Below, piece after piece: positions 1 to 5,285 of a stretch of 5,285 bases of DNA. The first letter of the stretch is position 1, and each line of letters starts with the position of its first letter. The notes under the pieces are model-generated. The model did not search any database, had not been told where the DNA came from, and saw only the letters and a program-made list of their open reading frames with translations. The DNA comes from JAFGTP01 sp964498725. Its GTDB lineage: Bacteria; Fidelibacterota; UBA2242; JAFGTP01. The position numbers and the translations under genes were made by a program. Location of the stretch: NCBI GenBank assembly GCA_964498725.1, contig CAZCHS010000155.1:1-5285 (forward strand). Direction: 5' to 3'.

Positions 1-839
1 GTTTCCACCACGTTGTGGCCCCGGTAAAAATCATGGATCGCCCAGCAGTCAGAGGTGAAATAGCCATCAAATTCCCAATCCTTGAATAACACCTCACTCA
101 TTAAATAAGGATGGGCGCAACAGGGATAGTCATTGGTCCGGTTATAAGCACCCATAACGCCTTCTACTTTCGCTTCTGTCACTAATGCTTCAAAGGCCGG
201 CATATAGGTTTCCCAAAGGTCTTTTTGGGAAACCACAGCATTGAATTCATGGCGCAATCCTTCGGGTCCGCTGTGAACCACGTAGTGCTTGGCGCAACCT
301 GCCGCCTGCAGATAGTTGGGGTCATTGCCCTGTAGTCCTTTGACGAATGCCTTACCGATTTCCGATGTGAGATAGGGATCCTCGCCATAGGTTTCATGGC
401 CGCGTCCCCATCTTGGATCACGGAAAATATTGACATTGGGCGACCAGAAGGTGAGTCCCTGGTAAATATCACGATATCCTTTGGCGGAAGTGAGATTGAA
501 TTTCGCGCGTCCTTCCCTGCCAATGGCTGAGCCGACTCTGTGGATCAATTCCGGATCAAAAGTAGCGGCCAGTCCGATAGCCTGGGGAAAAACCGTTGCC
601 CGGCCATTCCGGGCTACTCCGTGTAAACATTCGCTCCACCAGTTATATTGAGGAATATCCAGTCGCGGAATCGCGTCAGCATTGTAAATGATCTGGCCAA
701 TTTTTTCTTCCAGTGTCAGACGGCCGACAAGGTCATCAATACGGTCTTCCATTTTCAGATCAGGATTCTGAAATGGGAATTTATAATCCTTTGCATAAAC
801 AAGGCTCAACATTAAAATGATCAAAATAAAATATCGCAT
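1..839 (-). CDS. GH3 exo-glycosidase, beta-xylosidase-like clade (GH3-B), N-terminal part, runs off left edge
   Basis: The frame is open from an ATG at 839 to the window edge (279 complete codons, no stop), so the C-terminal part is missing. It is a retaining glycoside hydrolase family 3 enzyme, predicted to remove beta-linked sugars from non-reducing ends outside the cytoplasm. Residues 1-16 form a signal peptide (MRYFILIILMLSLVYA, cleavage before KDY). The GH3 TIM-barrel domain follows: TLEEKIGQ at 42-49, WWSECLHGVAR at 67-77 (E70), ATVFPQAIGLAATF at 81-94, DPRWGRGHETYGEDP at 141-155, KHYVVHSGPE at 184-193, and FTSDCWAI at 261-268 with D264 as the catalytic nucleophile. The WWSE-LHG and ATVFPQA motifs with KH-VHSGPE are typical of bacterial and plant beta-xylosidase/arabinosidase-type GH3 rather than BglX, so xylosidase is the best guess, though some members cleave glucosides. 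The acid/base residue lies beyond the window. A strong AAGGAG lies 8 nt before the ATG. It is probably co-transcribed with the upstream small ORF and GH3-A. Confidence 0.93.
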   Translation of the reverse strand, partial: MRYFILIILMLSLVYAKDYKFPFQNPDLKMEDRIDDLVGRLTLEEKIGQIIYNADAIPRLDIPQYNWWSECLHGVARNGRATVFPQAIGLAATFDPELIHRVGSAIGREGRAKFNLTSAKGYRDIYQGLTFWSPNVNIFRDPRWGRGHETYGEDPYLTSEIGKAFVKGLQGNDPNYLQAAGCAKHYVVHSGPEGLRHEFNAVVSQKDLWETYMPAFEALVTEAKVEGVMGAYNRTNDYPCCAHPYLMSEVLFKDWEFDGYFTSDCWAIHDFYRGHNVVE

Positions 840-847
840 AAAATCTT

Positions 848-853
848 CTCCTT
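848..853 (-). promoter_or_regulatory. Ribosome binding site of GH3-B
   Basis: The minus strand reads AAGGAG here, 8 nt before the ATG at 839. It begins just past, and slightly overlaps, the TAA stop of the small ORF (854-856 on the plus strand). This allows translational coupling of the small ORF to GH3-B (inference). It also fixes the GH3-B start. Confidence 0.8.
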
Positions 854-1027
854 TTACCAAATATTATAATCGCCCCACCCGGGTTTTAATTTTTTGATCA
901 GGTTTGCATATTTTTTATGAAAATCATCATCAGTTTTCTGCCAGGGCACCCGTGATATGATTTTTTTTAACACTAGTTTGGCGTCAACTCCCAATGCGCT
1001 TTGAATGATGAAATATGGTCTTTCCAT
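854..1027 (-). CDS. Small hypothetical protein, 57 aa, between two GH3 genes
   Basis: This is an uninterrupted 57-codon ORF from ATG at 1027 to TAA at 854-856, too short for usual ORF cut-offs. It begins MERPYFIIQSALGVDAK and ends KPGWGDYNIW. I do not recognise a family. What can be seen: no signal peptide, no membrane segment, basic overall (nine Lys and two Arg against five Asp and one Glu), rich in aromatics (W29, W51, W57 and several Tyr/Phe), with two stretches that could be helical (about 12-25 and 33-48). The case for a real gene is context. It fills the space between GH3-A and GH3-B almost exactly, 16 nt after one stop and 14 nt before the next start, with a purine-rich AGAGGG 4 nt before its ATG. 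A run of eight A (961-968) lies inside it, so a homopolymer error or slippage could alter the frame. It could instead be a chance ORF in a spacer or a remnant of a longer gene. Confidence 0.5.
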   Translation of the reverse strand: MERPYFIIQSALGVDAKLVLKKIISRVPWQKTDDDFHKKYANLIKKLKPGWGDYNIW

Positions 1028-1031
1028 GCTT

Positions 1032-1037
1032 CCCTCT
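1032..1037 (-). promoter_or_regulatory. Possible ribosome binding site of the 57-aa small ORF
   Basis: The minus strand reads AGAGGG followed by AAGC and the ATG at 1027. The 4-nt spacing is short but usable. It lies between the GH3-A stop (TAG, 1044-1046) and the small-ORF start, and supports that start. Confidence 0.4.
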
Positions 1038-1043
1038 TTTGAT

Positions 1044-3085
1044 CTATTTTACCGTCAATTGCACTGTTTGCAAGTCCTCATCCCGGGATGAACCGCCCAC
1101 CATGATTTTGAATGTCCCCGGTTCCACGATTTTTTTCATATCAATATTATATAAAGCGAATTTTTCTGGTGTGATAGTAAAAGTCACAGTTTCTGATTCG
1201 CCGGGCTCCAGGGAAATTCGCTGAAAATCCTTCAGTTCCTTCACCGGACGTGTTACGGAACTGTATTCATCACGAATGTAAAGTTGGACAATTTCGTCGC
1301 CGGTAACTTGACCGGTATTTTTGACGGTTACAGTAACTTTAACCGGCTCATTTTTTTCAATTTCTTTTTNNNNNNNNNNNNNNNNNNNNNNNNNNNNNNN
1401 NNNNNNNNNNNNNNNNNNNNNNNNNNNNNNNNNNNNNNNNNNNNNNNNNNNNNNNNNNNNNNNNNNNNNTGTACTGATTTCACGAGGTCCAGTTGCTTGC
1501 CCACTAATTTCAGGTTCGTGCGGGCGGTATTTTCGCCACAGGTTTTGGTGCTCCAGTTATTACGTAATGAGTTTTCACCAACCACAACCACGGCAACATC
1601 GGCTCTTTTTGCCATTTTTCCTGCTTTTTTGATGACCTTGTCAGAAATGTTCAGGAAGTCTTCACCACTATTGAGGTAAGAGACCCGATCGCCACCTTTT
1701 TCTTTTATACCTTCGTAAATGGTAGTGATATTATCTTCCGGTTGCAACACTGCCCAGTCACCGAGCAGTCTCTGGTTATTGGCATTGGGGCCGGTAACAA
1801 AGATTTTTTGGGATTTATCAATGGGTAGAATATTATCATTTTTCAGTAAGACTATTCCTTTTCGGGCGGCTTCCAGGGCAGTTTGCTGGTGGAGTTCATT
1901 GAGGACGATTTTATCATGTTTTTCCAGATCAACGATAGTGTTTTCAAACAAGCCTAGTTTGAACTTGGCTTCCAGAATTTTGGCGACTGCACGGTCAATT
2001 TCCGCTTCACTAATTCGACCTTCATTGACCAACTCCACCACCGGCTTCAGGTAATCAGGACCATGCATGTGCATGTCAATACCACCCTTGATGGACAAAT
2101 AGCAGGCTTCCTTCTGGTTTTCTGCGATTTTATGACCGGTATGCAAGCGTTCAATATCTATCCAGTCAGAGACGACAAATCCGTCAAAACCGAGTTCGTC
2201 ACGAATGAGGTCATTTACCAACCAGGAATTGGCATGACAGGGAATGCCGTTGATTTCATTGTGAGCGGCCATAATCGTAAAAGCGCCGGCGTCAATGGCT
2301 TTTTCATAAGGCGGCAGATGGACTTCCCGCAATTGTCGCTCCGATACATCCATGGGTGAAAAATTCAGCCCGTTTACCGGTTCACCACCGGCGATCAGAT
2401 GTTTGATGCAGGCGACAACTTTTTCATCGCCGGTAAAATTTCCCTGCTGAAGTCCCTTCACCGAAGCAACGCCCAGTTCAGACACCAGGTAGGGGTCTTC
2501 ACCAAAGGTCTCGCCCACCCGTCCCCAGCGGGCGTCCCGGGCCACATCGATATTGGGTGTAAATGTCCAGTGCATGCCGGCCGCGCGCATTTCCTTCGCG
2601 GTCTGTCGACTGACTTCCTCAACTAATTTTCTGTCCCAGGTGGATGCCAGGGTGATCGGTGTTGGATAGACCGTGTAGCCTCGTTGCAGGGCATTGCCGT
2701 GAATGGCGTCAATACCGAAAATCAGGGGGATTTTCAGTCTGCTTTTGGCAGCCGCCTGTTGCAGATGATTGGCTTCCTGAGGATCTTTGATATGTAAAAA
2801 GGAGCCCACCAATCCCTGTTCGACTAATTTTTCCAATTCCGAGGAGTGAAGGCCAGGGTACATGCTGTGAGCGTCGCTGTTTTCCAGTTCCTCTTTTGTC
2901 ATGTTTCGCTCTGAATTTTTCAGATGTTCAATGCCAACATACTGACACATCTGGCCTACTTTTTCTTCCAGTGTCATGCGGGAAAGCAGGTCGCTGATAC
3001 GTTTTTCTACAGGTTTAGATGAATCAAGATAGGGTTGCGAAAAAGCAAGGGAACAGGTTAAAATTATGAGGATAAATTTTTTCAT
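1044..3085 (-). CDS. BglX-type GH3 beta-glucosidase (GH3-A), interrupted by assembly gap
   Basis: This is a retaining exo-beta-glycosidase of family GH3, probably an exported beta-glucosidase releasing terminal glucose from oligosaccharides. Residues 1-16 are a signal peptide (cleavage AFS|QPY). The TIM-barrel domain covers about 24-375: TLEEKVGQM (38-46), FGIDAIHG (123-130, substrate-binding D126), RDARWGRVGETFGEDP (183-198), KH at 228-229, GGEPVNG (233-239), and VVSDWIDIERL with nucleophile D307. The alpha/beta-sandwich domain starts near 400 (KGIVLLKND, VTGPNAN, VVVVGE) and has CGENTAR with E518 as candidate acid/base. Before the gap 538 codons are readable. After it, 107 more codons in a different nominal frame give the C-terminal Fn3-like domain (EPVKVTVTVKNTG, QLYIRD, RPVKELKDF, LEPGESETVTF) and end at TAG 1044-1046. 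The piece missing compared with E. coli BglX (765 aa) is about 125 residues, so the intact protein should be near 770 aa. The frame change is best explained by the gap, not by a mutation. The upstream purine-rich AAGAGAAAG is a weak ribosome binding site. Confidence 0.93.
1370..1469. other. Assembly gap (100 N) inside GH3-A
   Basis: This is a run of exactly 100 N, the conventional placeholder for a scaffold gap of unknown size. The two sides encode the same GH3 gene in incompatible frames if 100 is taken literally. The left flank (1361-1369) is T-rich and low in complexity, which may have contributed to the assembly break. The gap hides the end of the alpha/beta-sandwich domain and the linker to the Fn3-like domain. 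Confidence 0.97.
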
Positions 3086-3111
3086 GGTGTCTTTCTCTTT
3101 TAGTTTTTTTA

Positions 3112-3151
3112 ACCACCTTTCAAATGGTTCCTAAACCTTTGAAATGGTGGT
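3112..3151. repeat. Imperfect inverted repeat (hairpin) in the GH3-A leader
   Basis: The arms 3112-3129 and 3134-3151 pair over 17 bp around the 4-base loop CCTA (3130-3133), with one single-base bulge on each arm. The outer ends are ACCACC and GGTGGT. The hairpin contains two near-identical direct copies of CTTTSAAATGGT (3117-3128 and 3137-3148) spaced exactly 20 bp apart. On the minus strand it is followed by seven A, not T, and ends 26 nt before the GH3-A ATG, so it is not a canonical terminator. It may be an operator for a dimeric regulator, a structured 5' leader, or a mobile-element relic. Confidence 0.55.
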
Positions 3152-3189
3152 ATTCTGCTTATGAGTCATTCTTATATCAAGTATCTATC

Positions 3190-3275
3190 GGATAAAGGGC
3201 TGTCGCTCAAGAACCAACCCTTGCGTCTGGAAGCTGCCGGATGAATAGGTTGTAGCTATTGAACCGACCATTGCG
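3190..3275. repeat. Two degenerate direct repeats, about 36 bp, 50-bp period
   Basis: Copies at 3190-3225 and 3239-3275 align at about 27 of 37 positions with one gap. Both start GGAT and share GAACC-ACC-TTGCG near the end, and the GAACC words are exactly 50 bp apart (3211, 3261). A third GAACC lies 25 bp further on (3286), inside the small hairpin after the symporter stop. This looks like a decayed tandem or dispersed intergenic repeat; function unknown. Confidence 0.4.
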
Positions 3276-3304
3276 AAGGTTCTTTGAACCATTCGTAAGA
3301 TCTA

Positions 3305-5149
3305 CTAATAGCCATCGCCGACAATTTTATCAAACCAGTTCTTCTTGAGAAAAATCGAGGTCAGCACAATAATGACCAGACAAATGCCAAAATATGACCA
3401 TTCCAAAGTCACCAGGTAGAGCGGCAACGCCACCAGTGCAGTTTGCCAGATCACACCAACACCGATATTTACCATGTCCTGTTTAAAATGACTGTCATTG
3501 ACAAAATTCGGGTTCTCAGCCACCACTTTCTCATGAATCGGCTTCCAGAATCCCCAGGGACGAATAGTTTTGTAAAAATCTTTTAAGGTTTCATCATCTG
3601 TGGGTTTGGTCATCAGCGTCGCAATCACGCAGCCAAGGGCTGAAATCAGCAGGGTGATGGGAAAGTAATAGAGCTGGTAAGCGCCGGGAATCACTTTGGC
3701 AAAAAACAGGGCCGGCACCAGTCCTGACAACATTCCCCAAAAATATCCGTGGCCATTGAACCGCCACCAATACCATTTCAATACATTAGAGGCCACATAA
3801 CTTCCGAATAAACCGGATACGATCCATTTCAGCACACTGTCAATATTTTGCGCTGAGATACCAAGAATTATGGAAGCGATAACCAGCACAATTCCAATTA
3901 ACTGGCTCATGCGGGCGATCTGTTTTCCTTTGGATTTCGGATTGATATATTTGAGGTAAATATCATTGACAATATAGGCCTGGCCGGCATTTAACGTACC
4001 GGAAAAGGTGGAAACGAACGCCGCTGATAAACCGGCGATCAGCAGCCCCAGCAATCCTACCGGAATAAATTCATTCATCGCGGAGGGCAGTATCTGCTCA
4101 AAATCGATTTTATCTCCGATTATCAGGTTCATTTCATCAAAATAAAGTAGTCCCAGAACGATAAACCCGGCGATCATCATGTATCGAAAAGGCATCAAAA
4201 TGATAGATACGGAACCGCTCATCATTGAGGCTTCTTTGGGATTGCGGGCGGACAAAATTTTCTGCATGTCATAATTAGGCGCCGGGCCGGCGATGGAGAC
4301 GAGAATTCCCTTGAAAATCATCATCATCATAAACACCGAGAAGAGCGAATAGCCGTCATTGGCAATCACAATATTCACCTCTTCGATAATACCGCTCCAG
4401 TCCATATTCAGGCGAATACCGGCAAAGGGATTGAGCCAGCCATCAGGAACATTCAGGCTGCCTGCGGCACCTAATTTGGTCATGGCGATAACGCCCACAA
4501 CAATGGCGGAAACGGTGATAATTCCGTATTGAATTACATCTGCCCAGACAATACCGGACATGCCGCCTAATAAACAGTAAATTGTCGCAACCAGTGTAAA
4601 GATAATTCCATACACATGGGGAACAAATTGAGCCGGAATAATATTTGGATCGAAATGTAATGTCTGAGCCAGAAAATCCCAGGGCACAAAGATCATCAGG
4701 AATTTACCCAGCCCGATAAATCCATAAGCGAGAAAGCCGAGGCAACTGATCAGCGCAAAGATCACCACAATAATATGGGAAAGTTGAGAATCGCGGCCTT
4801 CGCCAAAACGGGTTTTCAGCCATTCCGCGCCGGTAGTGACACCGGAGCGTCGCAGCCACATGGAAAGATAAACCATCAGAAATATCTGGTTGAACACCGG
4901 CCAGAGCCAGGGAATCCAGATAGATTTCAGCCCGTAGACGAAGCCGATGGTCACCAGCCACATGGTGCCGGAAATATCCAGCATTCCTGAGGCATTTGAC
5001 AATCCCAACATGTACCAGGGAAGGCGGTTCCCGCCCAGCAAATATTCTTTTTCCCCTTGCTCAGCCCGTTTTTTCATAATGAAGCCGATAGCAGTAATTG
5101 TCGCAATGTACAATAAAATGATAATAAAGTCGATCAGTTGCAGTTTCAT
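3305..5149 (-). CDS. Sodium:solute symporter (SSS family), probable sugar importer
   Basis: This 614-aa inner-membrane transporter of the solute:sodium symporter family (SGLT/PutP fold) would use the Na+ gradient to import a small solute, probably a monosaccharide here. About 14 hydrophobic segments are visible, from residues 4-24 through 585-602. Family signatures: KEYLLGGNRLPWYMLG near the end of the first loop (35-49), GGMSGIVWADVIQ (195-207), and LSAAFVSTFSGTLNAGQAY (374-392), where A377, S380 and T381 match the Na2 sodium-site pattern A-x-x-S-S/T of vSGLT. A cytoplasmic segment at about 515-560 carries FYKTIRPWGFWKP, a sequence I associate with SSS members found near glycosidases. The start at 5149 is preferred over an in-frame ATG at 5215: GAGGAG lies 9 nt before 5149, the first membrane helix begins right after it, and the extra 22 residues look non-membrane and untypical. 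The stop is TAG at 3305-3307. The downstream GH3 genes point to uptake of their released sugar; substrate not provable from sequence. Confidence 0.92.
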   Translation of the reverse strand: MKLQLIDFIIILLYIATITAIGFIMKKRAEQGEKEYLLGGNRLPWYMLGLSNASGMLDISGTMWLVTIGFVYGLKSIWIPWLWPVFNQIFLMVYLSMWLRRSGVTTGAEWLKTRFGEGRDSQLSHIIVVIFALISCLGFLAYGFIGLGKFLMIFVPWDFLAQTLHFDPNIIPAQFVPHVYGIIFTLVATIYCLLGGMSGIVWADVIQYGIITVSAIVVGVIAMTKLGAAGSLNVPDGWLNPFAGIRLNMDWSGIIEEVNIVIANDGYSLFSVFMMMMIFKGILVSIAGPAPNYDMQKILSARNPKEASMMSGSVSIILMPFRYMMIAGFIVLGLLYFDEMNLIIGDKIDFEQILPSAMNEFIPVGLLGLLIAGLSAAFVSTFSGTLNAGQAYIVNDIYLKYINPKSKGKQIARMSQLIGIVLVIASIILGISAQNIDSVLKWIVSGLFGSYVASNVLKWYWWRFNGHGYFWGMLSGLVPALFFAKVIPGAYQLYYFPITLLISALGCVIATLMTKPTDDETLKDFYKTIRPWGFWKPIHEKVVAENPNFVNDSHFKQDMVNIGVGVIWQTALVALPLYLVTLEWSYFGICLVIIVLTSIFLKKNWFDKIVGDGY

Positions 5150-5158
5150 GTAGATGGT

Positions 5159-5164
5159 CTCCTC
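5159..5164 (-). promoter_or_regulatory. Ribosome binding site that sets the symporter start
   Basis: The minus strand reads GAGGAG, 9 nt before the ATG at 5149. It decides for the 614-aa form over the 636-aa form that begins at 5215. Confidence 0.75.
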
Positions 5165-5179
5165 TGTGATTAGTGTCCC

Positions 5180-5192
5180 TCTGCTGAGCAGA
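5180..5192. promoter_or_regulatory. Candidate operator palindrome upstream of symporter
   Basis: A perfect 13-bp palindrome with 6-bp arms around a central G (TCTGCT/AGCAGA), 31 bases upstream of the symporter ATG. Its location suits a repressor site or a small RNA hairpin near the ribosome binding site. A single short palindrome could also be chance. Confidence 0.25.
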
Positions 5193-5285
5193 AATTGAAA
5201 GCATTCCTGCTTCATATTTTTGTAATCTATAAAATATTAGTGTGAAATGGAATAAAAATTTTATACCTGTACATAACAGTAGGTT

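Larger units (their letters stand above)
3086..3304. other. Non-coding leader between symporter and GH3-A
   Basis: These 219 bases lie between the symporter stop and the GH3-A start. I find no convincing gene, no intrinsic terminator (no hairpin followed by a T run on the minus strand) and no tRNA. The stretch holds a 7-bp bulged hairpin just after the symporter stop (about 3276-3293, GGTTC-AAA-GAACC core), two degenerate repeats, and a strong hairpin near the GH3-A start. A TATAAG on the minus strand (3171-3176) could be a -10 element, but no matching -35 is evident. Both read-through from the symporter and an internal promoter therefore remain possible. Confidence 0.6.
5150..5285. other. 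Upstream leader of the symporter
   Basis: This is AT-rich non-coding sequence with no gene visible before the right edge. It probably carries the operon promoter, but I cannot assign -35/-10 boxes. Two short palindromes occur: TCTGCT-G-AGCAGA (5180-5192) and an AT-only ATAAAA-A-TTTTAT (5252-5264), the latter weak because of its composition. Confidence 0.4.

Noticed and set aside
182..523. A 113-aa minus-strand ORF inside GH3-B
   Set aside because: It is an out-of-frame shadow. The overlapping frame carries all GH3 motifs continuously from 839 to the edge.
1284..1679. Plus-strand ORFs crossing the N run
   Set aside because: They exist only because N codons are read through, and they are antisense to GH3-A.
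1328..3085. A 585-aa GH3 protein ending at 1328
   Set aside because: The last residues are read in the wrong frame past a 100-N placeholder. The true C-terminus is the Fn3-like domain ending at 1044.
3112..3151. Rho-independent terminator after the symporter
   Set aside because: On the minus strand the hairpin is followed by A7 rather than T, and it lies over 150 bases from the symporter stop but next to the GH3-A start.
3185..3292. A 35-aa ORF on the minus strand in the symporter/GH3-A spacer (begins MVQRTFAMVGS)
   Set aside because: It has no ribosome binding site and overlaps the degenerate repeats. Its arginine-rich composition is like chance translation of repeat DNA.
4704..4990. Overlapping ORFs on both strands within the symporter
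   Set aside because: Their products lack recognisable features and lie wholly inside a well-supported SSS coding frame.
5150..5215. N-terminal 22-residue extension of the symporter from the ATG at 5215
   Set aside because: The ATG at 5149 has GAGGAG 9 nt upstream and starts directly at the first membrane helix; the extension overlaps the leader and its palindrome.

Overview
This window looks like a carbohydrate-scavenging operon from a Gram-negative bacterium. All genes are on the minus strand, so transcription runs from high to low coordinates. The order is: a sodium:solute symporter (5149-3305), a BglX-type glycoside hydrolase family 3 enzyme (GH3-A, 3085-1044, interrupted by an assembly gap), a 57-codon small ORF (1027-854), and the N-terminal 279 residues of a second, different GH3 enzyme of the beta-xylosidase-like clade (GH3-B, from 839, running off the left edge). 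The organism cannot be named from this sequence. Base composition is moderate, the short signal peptides have the form MKKFILIILTCSLAFS|Q, and a symporter of this kind sits beside exo-glycosidases. This would fit the wider Bacteroidetes/FCB group or a related uncultured lineage (inference). The exactly 100-base N run suggests a scaffolded draft or metagenome assembly.

Layout: 5150-5285 is a non-coding leader with a good ribosome binding site and a 13-bp perfect palindrome upstream of the symporter. After the symporter there are 219 non-coding bases (3086-3304). They hold a small hairpin, two degenerate copies of a roughly 36-bp repeat spaced 50 bp apart, and a strong 40-bp imperfect hairpin close to the GH3-A start. 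From GH3-A onward packing is tight: 16 nt from the GH3-A stop to the small ORF, and 14 nt from the small-ORF stop to the GH3-B start. These three genes are therefore probably co-transcribed.

Proposed joint function (inference from families): the two GH3 proteins have signal peptides, so they are exported. They would release monosaccharides from the non-reducing ends of beta-linked oligosaccharides, one acting on beta-glucosides and the other on beta-xylosides or similar. The Na+-coupled symporter would import the released sugar. No SusC/SusD pair, ABC transporter or regulator gene is visible.

Most noteworthy: (1) the small ORF between the two GH3 genes, which matches no family I recognise; (2) evidence that the 100-N gap inside GH3-A is a placeholder for about 350-400 missing bases, so any protein read straight through it has a false C-terminus; (3) the structured, repeat-bearing leader of GH3-A. 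I see no convincing evidence of a wholly new biological system here.
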